Source of the DNA: Frankia tisae | Lineage (GTDB): Bacteria; Actinomycetota; Actinomycetes; Frankiales; Frankiaceae | Reading direction: 5' to 3' | Assembly: GCF_025403405.1 (NCBI RefSeq) | Contig: NZ_JANEZT010000022.1 | Location: 1 to 33,620 of the forward strand | DNA: 33,620 nt | Shown here: in pieces, positions 7,846-15,698 of the stretch | How the letters are laid out: every line of letters starts with the position of its first letter | How positions within the stretch are numbered: the stretch's first letter is position 1 | Position numbers and translations under genes: made by a program | Notes under the pieces: model-generated | Databases searched by the model: none | Told to the model about the DNA's origin: nothing | Seen by the model: the letters and a program-made list of their open reading frames with translations, nothing else

Positions 7846-8598
7846 GTGGACGTCGGCAGCCTGTCCGGGACGACGCTGTACATCGTCCTGTTCGCGATGA
7901 TTTTTACCGAGAGCGGGATCCTGATCGGGTTCTGGCTTCCCGGGGACACGATCCTGTTCGCAGCCGGTTTGGTCGCCGCGGATGCCGGCGCGGACGTCTC
8001 GATCTATGTTCTGTCGGTCGGCGTCGCCGTCGCGGCCAGTGCCGGCGCCGCGGCCGGGTATTACACCGGTCACCGGCTGGGCCGGCCCTTCCTGGAACGC
8101 CGGTACGCCTCGGCCCTGGCCCGGACGGAGGAGTTCTACCGGCGGTTCGGGGCCGTCACACTGGTGGCTGCCCGGTTTGTTCCCTGGGCGCGGACATTCG
8201 CCCCGGTCCTGGCCGGCGCCGTCGCCATGCCGTGGCACCGGTTTCTCGTCGCTGTGGTGTCCGGCGCGGCGGTGTGGGGCACCGGGCTGATCCTGCTGGG
8301 CTACGCGGCCTCCGCGATCCCTGGCCTGCGCGACGCCACGGGCTGGCTCGCGCTGGTGGTGGTGGTCGCCTCCGTCCTGGCGGGGGTCGGCGGCGAGCTG
8401 CTGCGCCGCCGCGCCGCCCGGAGCCGGGATGCCCGGGGGGAGTCGCTCCCCGGACCGGCTCCCGCGCCGGCCGCCGACCGGGAGCCGGCGAGTGATGATC
8501 CCCGCCCGGTCGACGGTCCGCCGGAACCGATTCCGGGGCCGGGGCCGGGGCCGGAACCTGACCCCTCGGCGGCCTCGGCGGTCGATCGCAAGCGGTGA
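7846..8598 (+). CDS. DedA family membrane protein
   Basis: DedA proteins are inner-membrane proteins related to undecaprenyl-phosphate and phospholipid translocation; the exact substrate here is unknown. The 250-aa product has the family pattern. A first hydrophobic segment contains the FTESGILIGFWLPGDTILF motif (residues about 19-37). A helix pair follows, then YTGHRLGRPFLERR, the conserved FYRRFGAVTLVAARFVPWAR block with its functional Arg residues, and two C-terminal membrane helices ending near residue 185. The last ~60 residues are a Pro/Gly/Glu-rich tail not typical of the family. The start is GTG at 7846 (MDVGSLSGTT); no ribosome site is visible, so it may be leaderless. Confidence 0.9.
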   Translation: MDVGSLSGTTLYIVLFAMIFTESGILIGFWLPGDTILFAAGLVAADAGADVSIYVLSVGVAVAASAGAAAGYYTGHRLGRPFLERRYASALARTEEFYRRFGAVTLVAARFVPWARTFAPVLAGAVAMPWHRFLVAVVSGAAVWGTGLILLGYAASAIPGLRDATGWLALVVVVASVLAGVGGELLRRRAARSRDARGESLPGPAPAPAADREPASDDPRPVDGPPEPIPGPGPGPEPDPSAASAVDRKR

Positions 8599-8651
8599 CC
8601 CGCGGGGTCTCCGCCGCAGGGACGTCGACGTTGTCCCTTTGTGCCCCCCGC

Positions 8652-8671
8652 GCCAGGGCTTCCGCCCTGGC
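8652..8671 (+). terminator. Candidate terminator of the DedA gene
   Basis: GCCAGGGC (8652-8659) and GCCCTGGC (8664-8671) form a perfect 8-bp stem with a four-base TTCC loop, 53 bases after the stop codon at 8598. No T-run follows, as is common in this GC range. Confidence 0.45.
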
Positions 8672-8700
8672 CGATTCGGCGGGTAATCTCCACCACATTG

Positions 8701-8721
8701 CTACCCGATCACATCGGGTAG
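8701..8721. promoter_or_regulatory. Palindrome upstream of the CAP gene (possible operator)
   Basis: CTACCCGAT (8701-8709) and ATCGGGTAG (8713-8721) are perfect arms around three bases. It lies 96 bp upstream of the CAP-domain start, following a TAATCT at 8684-8689 that could be a -10 element. The short spacer and AT-containing arms resemble a dimeric repressor site, but no cognate regulator is evident in the window. Confidence 0.4.
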
Positions 8722-8816
8722 GCGATGGGCGTCGAGGGTGGTAGTTCCTGACTACGCCCAGTTAGCCCTGATCGATCCAGGCACGAGGTCGGGGGGCCGA
8801 CCGAGCGAAGGGTTCG

Positions 8817-9548
8817 ATGCAACGCACGCGTAAGCGGCACCGGGCACCGCGGCGTTCGGTGGTGCCCGGGTTCGGCGTGGTGGGGGTCGTCCTGCTGGTG
8901 ATGCTCGTGTCCGTGCTGTGGGTCGTCGGCGGCTCGCCCCCGGGGAACGCCGACGAGGCGGCCGCAGGTGCATCCTCCGGCCGGGCCGGGTCGGGCAGCC
9001 TCACCGCGGCGCGTACCGGGGCCCAGGCGTTGGCGGCCCCCATCGGTGGCATCGCCGGTGCGCAGCCGTCCCCGCGGGCCGGTCCGGGTGCGACGGGAAT
9101 GGCCCCCGCGGGCGCCGCCGGTCTCGCCGCGCTCGGCCAGCCGGCCGCCCGGGCTCGACTGGTCGCCGATGCGATCACCGCCACGAACCGCGAGCGACGG
9201 GCGGCCGGCTGCCCGAACCTGGTGGCCGATCCGGTACTGACGGCGGTGGCCTGGGCGCACAGCGTCGACATGGCCGCATCGGGCTACTTCCGCCACGACA
9301 GCCCCGACGGTCGTAGCCCGTTCGACCGGATGACGGCTGCGGGCTTCGACTTCTCCGTCGCCGCGGAGAACATCGCCGCCGGGCAGCGCAGCGCCGCCGA
9401 GGTCGTCCGGGATTGGATGGACAGCCCCGAGCATCGGGCCAACATCCTCACCTGCTCGCTGACCCGGGTCGGCGTCGGCCTCGCGACGGGCGGCGTCTAC
9501 GGCTACTACTGGACGCAGGACTTCGCGACCCCCGGAACGGGCCCCTGA
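8817..9548 (+). CDS. Secreted or membrane-anchored CAP/SCP-domain protein (YkwD-like)
   Basis: CAP (SCP/PR-1) domain proteins are extracellular; the bacterial YkwD-like group has no settled biochemical role. The 243-aa product has a basic N terminus, a strong hydrophobic helix at about 19-39 (signal anchor or signal peptide), a low-complexity Ala/Gly linker to about residue 105, and a CAP domain over the last ~130 residues. Family hallmarks are WAHSVDMAASGYFRHDSPDG (the conserved His pair), FDRMTAAGF, AENIAAG with the conserved Glu, WMDSPEHRANIL with the second His, and a C-terminal VGVGLATGGVYGYYWTQDFA strand pair. The ATG at 8817 follows a GAAGGG close upstream. It stands alone, with the DedA gene before it and the SDR gene after it. 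Confidence 0.9.
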   Translation: MQRTRKRHRAPRRSVVPGFGVVGVVLLVMLVSVLWVVGGSPPGNADEAAAGASSGRAGSGSLTAARTGAQALAAPIGGIAGAQPSPRAGPGATGMAPAGAAGLAALGQPAARARLVADAITATNRERRAAGCPNLVADPVLTAVAWAHSVDMAASGYFRHDSPDGRSPFDRMTAAGFDFSVAAENIAAGQRSAAEVVRDWMDSPEHRANILTCSLTRVGVGLATGGVYGYYWTQDFATPGTGP

Positions 9549-9813
9549 GACGACACCCCGGTCCGATCACCGAGTGCGCCGTACCGCCCCCGGCACCGGC
9601 GGGTTCCGGTTGCGGGCGGGACCGGGGGCCGGCTGGCCGGGTGGACTCGCGCCGATGGTCCGCTGTCACGGGCCGGTCGATCCCGTAGGGTCGGGACGTC
9701 GTCGCCGACGGCAGCGAACGCGGCCCGGCCGGCGGAGCTGACTGCGGCGATCGCGACAGGATCGTCGACGCGGGTGACCCGGTCGTGGGTGATCCGGGTA
9801 GGAGGAGTGGGCC

Positions 9814-11079
9814 GTGGTTCGGGCGGTGGTCACCGGCGCGGCCGGGTTTCTCGGCGGAGCGCTTGCGCATGCCCTGCGTCGGCAGGGTGCCGACGTCGTC
9901 GCGCTGGATGTCCGGCGCGCACCCGGCGTGGTGCAGGCCGATATCAGCAGGCCAGGTGACTGGGAGCGGGCGCTCGACGGGGCCGGGCTGGTCATCCACG
10001 CAGCCGCGGTGGGCACCGGCGGCGTCGCGGAGCTCACCCCGGTACGCCCGGGTCGCGCGGGGGCGCCGCTGCGGGTCCCCGGCGCCGAGGTCCGGCGGGT
10101 GACCCTCGGTGGCACCGCCGCCCTGCTCGACGCGGCCGCCCGTGCCGGGGTCGCCCGCTTCCTGCATCTGTCCTGCGTGGACGTGTTGCCGCTGGTGGCG
10201 CCGCGCGGCAGCGAGCGGGCCGAAGCCGGGCTGGTGGGCGGCCCGCTGGTGGACGAGACCGCCCCGGTCGGCCTCACCGGGGATGCACGGGCCGACGCAC
10301 TCGCCGCCGCCGAGCAGGCGGTGGGCTCGGCCGCAGCGCACGGGCTCGGTGCCACCGTCATGCGTATCGGCGATGCCTACGGCCCCCGCGCGGGGCGCTG
10401 GACGCTGTGGCCGGTGCTTCTCATGCGGGCCGGGCGGTTCGTGCTGGTGGACGGCGGCCGTGGCGTCCTCAGCCCGGTCCACGTCGACGACGTGGTCGCG
10501 GCGGTGACGGCGGTCGCCGCCGCGGATCGCGCCGCGGTCGCCGGCGAGGTGCTGCACGTCACCGGGGGTGAGCAGGTCAGCGCCGCCGAGTTCTTCGGGT
10601 ACTACAGCCGGATGTTGGATCTGCCCTCGCCGCGGTCCGTGCCGGGCCGGCTCGTCGAGGCCGTGGACGCGTGGGATCGGGTCCGGGCACTCGGCGCGGG
10701 CCGCCTGGCGGCACCGAGGCCGTCGGCACCGGCGGGCGCTGTGCCTGAGGCGGAGGCACTGGAGCTGGCGGGGGCCGCCGAGGTGGCCGCACCGCCCGGC
10801 GCCGCCCCCTCGGCGTCCGTGCCGGGCCGACCCGCCGGTGCCCTGGTCCGCGATCTCGGGGCCCGGCTCGTGGCCGGCGTCGACCCGCGCGCCCGGGTGG
10901 ACCTCGGGGCGCTCGGTCTGCGTGAACTGACCCGCGACGCCGGCTTCTCCATTTCCCGGATCGGCCGGCTGGCCGGCTGGTCGCCCGCCGTGTCGCTCGC
11001 CGACGGCATGGACCGCACCGAGTCGTGGCTGCGGGAACGGGGTCTGCTCGGGGTCCAGGAGCCGTCCCGCCGTGGGTGA
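9814..11079 (+). CDS. Extended SDR (NAD-dependent epimerase/dehydratase-like), atypical
   Basis: The 421-aa product opens with a Rossmann motif TGAAGFLGG (residues 7-15) and shows the extended-SDR landmarks VIHAAA (60-65), VTLGGTAALLDAA (96-108), FLHLSC (116-121) and MRIGDAYGP (183-191). A substrate-side block LSPVHVDDVV matches epimerases and 3-beta-HSD-like enzymes. The catalytic YxxxK is missing: aligning LAAAEQAV with the usual KAAAE places Leu163 at the Lys and Arg159 at the Tyr. Residues about 290-345 form an Ala/Pro insertion. The start is GTG at 9814 with GGAGGA six to eight bases upstream. It overlaps the following GNAT-like gene by 8 bp, so the two are probably co-translated. The substrate is unknown, and a binding or regulatory role is possible given the lost residues. 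Confidence 0.8.
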   Translation: MVRAVVTGAAGFLGGALAHALRRQGADVVALDVRRAPGVVQADISRPGDWERALDGAGLVIHAAAVGTGGVAELTPVRPGRAGAPLRVPGAEVRRVTLGGTAALLDAAARAGVARFLHLSCVDVLPLVAPRGSERAEAGLVGGPLVDETAPVGLTGDARADALAAAEQAVGSAAAHGLGATVMRIGDAYGPRAGRWTLWPVLLMRAGRFVLVDGGRGVLSPVHVDDVVAAVTAVAAADRAAVAGEVLHVTGGEQVSAAEFFGYYSRMLDLPSPRSVPGRLVEAVDAWDRVRALGAGRLAAPRPSAPAGAVPEAEALELAGAAEVAAPPGAAPSASVPGRPAGALVRDLGARLVAGVDPRARVDLGALGLRELTRDAGFSISRIGRLAGWSPAVSLADGMDRTESWLRERGLLGVQEPSRRG

Positions 11080-11641
11080 AGGGCCGACCCTCACCACCCC
11101 CCGGCTGCTCGCCCTGCCACTCACCATCTGGAACGCCGGGTATGTCGCCGAGGAGCTCGCGCCCACGCTGGCGTTCACGGCGGTCGTCGCCCGGTCGGGC
11201 GGACGCGGCGGGGACGGAGTCGGCCCCCACGGCGGGATCGTCGGCACGGATCCGCACGCCGCCGCCCCGGACCCGCTCGACCCGGCCGGGTCGCTGCGCC
11301 GTGAGCTGCGCCGCCGGGCCGGCGCCGGCCGGTCGGTGCTGACCTGGGTGCTGCGGCTCAAGTCAGGGCCGGCGGCCGTCGGTCTGGTCGCCGCGGACAC
11401 CCAGGGGCGCCGCGCGGTCGTCGGCGTGTCGATTGTGCTCGGGTGCCGGCACGAGGGCTACGCGACCGAGGCGGTCCGCGCTGTCGCCGGCTGGTTCGAG
11501 TACCGCGGCGCTCTGGTGGAGACGAGGATCCGCCGCGGCGACGGGATCGGGAAGCGGCTGGGACAGGCGACCTCGTTCGTGCCTACCCCCGTCCTGATAG
11601 CCGACTGGTGGCGGATCTGGCTGCGCCCGCCAACGGGTTGA
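11072..11641 (+). CDS. GNAT-family acetyltransferase-like protein
   Basis: The 189-aa product has the layout of RimJ-type GNAT N-acetyltransferases. It begins with a TLTTPRLLALPLT strand, has a central WVLRLKSGPAAVGLVAADTQ strand pair, and an acetyl-CoA-binding-like helix in CRHEGYATEAVRAVAGWFEY. It ends with VETRIRRGDGIGKRLGQATSFV, resembling the 'N..S..vlekl' segment. The usual Asn-x-x-Ser is replaced by GDGIGKRLG, and a Gly/Pro-rich insertion occupies about residues 40-70, so activity is not certain. The GTG start at 11072 has AGGAG about 10 bases upstream inside the preceding gene, with an 8-bp overlap. The function is presumably linked to the SDR gene. Confidence 0.65.
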   Translation: MGEGPTLTTPRLLALPLTIWNAGYVAEELAPTLAFTAVVARSGGRGGDGVGPHGGIVGTDPHAAAPDPLDPAGSLRRELRRRAGAGRSVLTWVLRLKSGPAAVGLVAADTQGRRAVVGVSIVLGCRHEGYATEAVRAVAGWFEYRGALVETRIRRGDGIGKRLGQATSFVPTPVLIADWWRIWLRPPTG

Positions 11642-12077
11642 TCATCCAGGCGGTTACTCACCGTCATGTGGCTCGGCCGCTGCCCATCGGCGCGGCGCCA
11701 CCTCGGCCGTCCCGGCTGGTCACGCGCCCGGCCCGGCCCATTTCATCCTTGCCAGACCGAAAATCCCTGCCCACCGTCGTTGCATGTCCTCGCGTGGAGT
11801 TGTGTCGGTGTTGCTGCGGTGGTGGCCTTCTGTCAGCCTGGCGGCATCCGTCTTCTCGTAGTTTCGTCGGCACAGGGCGAGCGGTGGACACGCCGCGACG
11901 GCAGCCCCCTGTTCAGACCGTGATGCCCTGGGGCACCATGTAAAGCGATGTCGCGACCGTTGGCCGACGGGTCGAGTGAGGGCGGGGCGTCCGAGACGGT
12001 CCGTGGGAGGTCCGCCTCGCGTCCGGGGAGGGGAGCCCGAACGGTTCGGCGCTACCTGCGCCTGGGAGGTCAGCAGC
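11642..12077. other. Gap upstream of the CD-NTase-like gene
   Basis: No gene is supported. Around 11740-11880 the DNA is noticeably less GC-rich than its neighbours, and open frames there are short and unconvincing. The segment 11976-12077 is G-rich leader sequence ending in the strong ribosome site GGGAGGT (12064-12070). A TTCAGA at about 11913 and TGTAAA near 11940 could be weak promoter elements. I do not trust them as a pair. Confidence 0.4.
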
Positions 12078-13151
12078 ATGAGCGTGGATACCCCTCGGGG
12101 GACACCGGCCGGAATCCGGCCGGGAGAGGTCACCTACGACCATCTGATCATTCCGTCGCACTGGCGGCGGTCCAACGAGTCCACGCCTGGCGCGCCCAAC
12201 GCGTTGTTTCCACCCGATGGCGGGGCACCCGCCCAGTCATCCCTGCCGCCGATCAACCCGACGACCGGAGCGATGACCGGTCCCCTGTTGGTCGGGACGA
12301 CGGCACGGGCCTTCGCCAAGCTCGATGATCTGATCCGGCTCAGCGCCGAGGACAAGGCCGTCATCGCCGCCCGCCGGGACGAGGCCGAGCGGGCGCTGCG
12401 GGCGATCTTCCCGCCCCGGTGCGCGCTGCCGCTGGTCGGCGTCGCGACGATCGGGTCGGCCGGGCGGGACACCATGATCCGGCCGCTGGACGAAGTCGAC
12501 ATCTTCGCCGTCTTCTCCGCCGCGAACAGCGCCTGGAAGCGTTTTCGCTGGGACTCGCGCGACCTGGTGCTCTGCGTGCGCAACGCGATCGGCGGCGAGC
12601 GGATCCAGACGATCGGCAGCCGCGGCCAGGCGCTGCGCATCGTCTACGATTCGCCGCCCGACGTGCACCTCGTCCCCGCGTTCGACCACCCCCGGGCCGG
12701 CTATGTCATGCCCGACCGGGTCGGCGGCTGGCTGCCGACCCGCCCGGAGCGGCACACGAGCTGGACCGCCGACCTCGGCCCTCGGGTGATCTCGGCGGTG
12801 CGCCTGATCAAGGCGTGGAACCGGGTGTGCGGCAGCCATCTGCGCTCGTTCCACATCGAGGCGCTCGCCGGGCAGGTCCTCGCCGGGCGCGGGCTCAACA
12901 CCCGGCAGGGGCTCGCCGAGGTCTTCCGCCACATGGACGAGGTCGGTCTGGTGGCGGCGGACCCGGCGGACGTCGGCGGTGACCTGTCCGCCTACCTGCG
13001 CCCCGAGGACGTCGACGCGCTCGCGGAGACCATCCGGGCCGCCCGGATCTACTCGGTGAAGGCGGTCGAAGCGGAACAGGCCGGGGAGCACGAGGAGGCC
13101 GTGGCCCTGTGGGGCTCGGTCTTCGGCCCGGAGTTCCCGACCTTCGGCTGA
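12078..13151 (+). CDS. Stand-alone CD-NTase-like nucleotidyltransferase
   Basis: This 357-aa protein has the core pattern of the cGAS/DncV-like nucleotidyltransferases that make cyclic or linear oligonucleotide signals. GSAGRDTMIRPLDEVDIF at about 126-143 holds the Gly-Ser of the nucleotide-binding turn (126-127) and the first two acidic metal ligands (Glu139/Asp141, with Asp138 adjacent). DVHLVPAF at 195-202 gives the third acidic residue, Asp195. MPDRVGGWLPTRPERH and LIKAWN (243-248), followed by SFHIEALAGQVL, match the helical C-terminal lobe typical of SMODS/OAS-like enzymes. The ATG at 12078 has GGGAGGT seven bases upstream. No CBASS effector, Cap2/Cap3 or HORMA/TRIP13 gene adjoins it: the upstream neighbour is the GNAT-like gene and downstream is a convergent MMPL gene. 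The product and role are unknown. Confidence 0.75.
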   Translation: MSVDTPRGTPAGIRPGEVTYDHLIIPSHWRRSNESTPGAPNALFPPDGGAPAQSSLPPINPTTGAMTGPLLVGTTARAFAKLDDLIRLSAEDKAVIAARRDEAERALRAIFPPRCALPLVGVATIGSAGRDTMIRPLDEVDIFAVFSAANSAWKRFRWDSRDLVLCVRNAIGGERIQTIGSRGQALRIVYDSPPDVHLVPAFDHPRAGYVMPDRVGGWLPTRPERHTSWTADLGPRVISAVRLIKAWNRVCGSHLRSFHIEALAGQVLAGRGLNTRQGLAEVFRHMDEVGLVAADPADVGGDLSAYLRPEDVDALAETIRAARIYSVKAVEAEQAGEHEEAVALWGSVFGPEFPTFG

Positions 13152-13301
13152 GCGGTCAGGTCATCCACCGGTGGTCCGGTAGGGCCGTGCGGCGCCCCAG
13201 CCGGGAGCGCTCGGCCTGGACGGCGACCATCCGCAGTGCCTCGGCTGTCGATGCGCAGCCCGTCCGGCGACTCGGACACGGTGTACAGATAGCCCGCGGA
13301 T

Positions 13302-15524
13302 CTACACCCGATGGCGCGGCGGCCGTGGGCGCGGCGTCGAGATCGGTCCGCCGGGGGCGGCCGCCGGGGGAGTGCTACCGGTGTCGTTCGCGCGAGCCAA
13401 TCGGCTGGGCCACCAGATGCGTCGGCCGATGTCCAGCGTCAGCGCCGGCACGAGGATCGACCGCACGACCAGAGTGTCGAGCAGGACGCCGAACGCGACC
13501 ACGAAACCGACCTCGGTGAGCTGGACGAGCGGAAAGATGACGAGGGCGGAGAAGGTGGCGGCCAGCACGACACCCGCGGAAGTGATCACGCCGCCGGTGA
13601 CGGCCAGCGCGTGCAGCACGCCGGGCCGGGGACCGATCCGCTCGACCTCCTCGCGGACCCGGGTCATGAGGAAGATGTTGTAGTCCACGCCGAGCGCGAC
13701 CAGGAAGATGAACGCCAGCAGCGGCAGCGAGGGGTCGGCGCCGGGAAAGTTGAAGATCCAGCGATAGGCGACGGCGCTTGCGCCGAGCGCGGCGAGGTAG
13801 GACAGCACCACCGTCGTCATGAGCATCAGTGGGGCGACGATCGAGCGCAGCAGGAACATCAGCACCACGAGCACGACGGCGAGAACCAGCGGGATGATCA
13901 TCTTGCGGTCGCGCACCGCGGACTGCCGCACGTCGAGGTTCACCGCCGTGTTCCCCCCGACCAGCGTGCCCGCGGCCGGGATCCGGTGCAGCCTGGACCG
14001 TAGCTCGCGCACGGTGTCGAACGAACGTTGGCTGTCCGGCTGATCCCGCAGGGCGACGAGGAACTGCACCTGGTTGCCGGCGCGGCCGATCTCGGCCGTC
14101 CCCGCCACCCCCGGCGTCGCCCGGATCGCGACACCGACCTGCGCCGCCGCCCGCTCGGAGGCGACGATGTACGTCGGCGCCGCGACTCCCGGCGGGAAAC
14201 CTGCGGAGATCAGTTCGATGCCGCGCACCGACTCCACCCGGTGCCGGAAGCCCTGGTCCTGCCGCAGCGAGGTGTCCATCGTCAGCAGGCCGACGACGAG
14301 CGCCCCCAGCACCAGCGAGGTCCCCACCCATACCGCCCGCGGGCGCCGGTCGATCGCCGCGCCGATCCTGACCCAGCGCCCCGGCTCCTCGGCGAGGTCG
14401 AACTCGGTGAGATCCTCGTGACCGGGGGCGGTGGGCGCGGCCAGTGCGTTCAGGTGAGCGGTCCGCGCCGCAGGTCCCCGCAGGGCCGTGTCGGTGACCG
14501 GGGGATGTTCTCCGAAGCGGGGGACCAACGGCCAGAACAGCCGGCGTCCGCAGAGCACCATCGCCGCCGGCAGCAGCGTGGTCATCGTCACCAGTGCGGT
14601 CACGATGCCGATCGCGCCGACCGGCCCCAGCCCGCGGTCGGAGGCCAGTTCCCCGATCAGCAGGCAGAGCATCCCGATGACGACGGTGCCGGCGGAGGCC
14701 AGGATCGCGGGGCCAGCGCGCCGCATCGCCTCCCGCATGGCGTGGGCCGGATCCCGATGGCGGGTGAGTTCCTCCCGGTAGCGGGCGATGAGGAGCAGGG
14801 CGTAGTCCGTGCCGGCCCCGAAGACGAGTACCCGCAGGATGCCCGCACTCTGCCCGTTGACGGTCAGCCCGCTGTGCCGGGCGAGCAGGCTGATGATCCC
14901 GGCCGCGGTCTGGTCCGCGATGCCCACCGACACCAGGGGAACCAGCCACAGCAGCGGGCTTCGGTAGACCACCAGCAGGATCGCGGCGACGATCCCCGCG
15001 GTGACGATGAGTAGCCAGCTTTCGATCGTCCTGAACGTCTGGAAGGCGTCGGCGATCAGCCCCGCAGGCCCGGTGATCGCGATCTCGGTCCCGGCGGGGG
15101 AACGCCGGGCGGCGATCCGGCGCATCTCGCGCACGTTGTCGGTGAACTGGGCGGCGTCGTCGAGCTGGGCGAGGGGGACGGTGAGGATCAGCGCTCGCCC
15201 GTTGGGGGAGATGATCGGTCCGAGGACAGGGCCGGAGGCGAAGGGGCGCAGCGCCCCGCCGATGGCGGCGGCGGCGGACCGGTCCGCCGGGGTCAGGCCC
15301 GCCGGCCTGGTCATGACGACGATGGCCGGGACGGCCTCCCCCCCGGGGAAGTGGTGCTGCGCGGCGAGCAGGCGGGTCGACTCGGCGTCCGCCGGGAGGA
15401 AGGCGCTCGCGTCGTTCTTCTGGGCGTCCGCGAGGCGGAAGGCCAACGGGCTCGCCGCCGCGCCGACGGCGAGCCAGAAGGCAATGATCACCCAGGCCGA
15501 GCGGCGTCCGATCACCCATGACAC
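13302..15524 (-). CDS. MMPL-family (RND) transporter
   Basis: The 740-aa protein has the duplicated MMPL/RND layout. An N-terminal membrane helix (about 9-28) is followed by a periplasmic loop, a cluster of about five helices (about 165-320), a cytoplasmic linker, a second N-type helix (about 395-415), a second extracytoplasmic loop and a final helix cluster (about 540-700). The paired proton-relay motifs GAGTDYALLLIARYREEL and LGVDYNIFLMTRVREEV are both intact. Such proteins export lipids or hydrophobic compounds using the proton gradient; the substrate cannot be inferred. The start is GTG at 15524 with AGGAGG about 10 bases upstream. An overlapping ATG at 15519 is in a different frame. No regulator gene is adjacent. 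It is convergent with the CD-NTase-like gene. Confidence 0.93.
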   Translation of the reverse strand: MSWVIGRRSAWVIIAFWLAVGAAASPLAFRLADAQKNDASAFLPADAESTRLLAAQHHFPGGEAVPAIVVMTRPAGLTPADRSAAAAIGGALRPFASGPVLGPIISPNGRALILTVPLAQLDDAAQFTDNVREMRRIAARRSPAGTEIAITGPAGLIADAFQTFRTIESWLLIVTAGIVAAILLVVYRSPLLWLVPLVSVGIADQTAAGIISLLARHSGLTVNGQSAGILRVLVFGAGTDYALLLIARYREELTRHRDPAHAMREAMRRAGPAILASAGTVVIGMLCLLIGELASDRGLGPVGAIGIVTALVTMTTLLPAAMVLCGRRLFWPLVPRFGEHPPVTDTALRGPAARTAHLNALAAPTAPGHEDLTEFDLAEEPGRWVRIGAAIDRRPRAVWVGTSLVLGALVVGLLTMDTSLRQDQGFRHRVESVRGIELISAGFPPGVAAPTYIVASERAAAQVGVAIRATPGVAGTAEIGRAGNQVQFLVALRDQPDSQRSFDTVRELRSRLHRIPAAGTLVGGNTAVNLDVRQSAVRDRKMIIPLVLAVVLVVLMFLLRSIVAPLMLMTTVVLSYLAALGASAVAYRWIFNFPGADPSLPLLAFIFLVALGVDYNIFLMTRVREEVERIGPRPGVLHALAVTGGVITSAGVVLAATFSALVIFPLVQLTEVGFVVAFGVLLDTLVVRSILVPALTLDIGRRIWWPSRLARANDTGSTPPAAAPGGPISTPRPRPPRHRV

Positions 15525-15698
15525 GACCCGCCAGCCTCCTGTTCGGCAGTGCTGCGCCCGTCCGCCGGCAAACGGTGCCCGACGGTCACTCCCGCGATGC
15601 CGTCGCGATCTCCCGGCTCAGCCGGTGTCACGGCCCCGACGGAATCGTCGCAGCTCCGCGGCCCAGACGCCGAGTCGCGCGGGGCGCAGCCGGGGCGC

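Noticed and set aside
8599-8816. A third c-di-AMP riboswitch in front of the CAP-domain gene
   Set aside because: CAP proteins are wall-associated, so I looked for the ydaO blocks. Neither the CCGACAGCTCACC block nor the GGGGGAACC block is present; only unrelated palindromes were found.
11443-11943. Plus-strand frame after the GNAT-like gene
   Set aside because: It begins inside the GNAT-like gene in another frame, has no ribosome site, and lacks protein-like composition.
12078-13151. A complete CBASS defence operon
   Set aside because: The CD-NTase-like gene has no adjacent effector, Cap2/Cap3 or HORMA/TRIP13 gene. The flanking genes are an SDR/GNAT pair and a convergent MMPL transporter, so an operon-level defence call is not supported.
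13375-15519. Second long minus-strand frame within the MMPL gene
   Set aside because: It begins with an ATG five bases from the MMPL GTG but reads as Arg/Gly/Pro-rich sequence with no membrane helices. The MMPL frame has complete family motifs.
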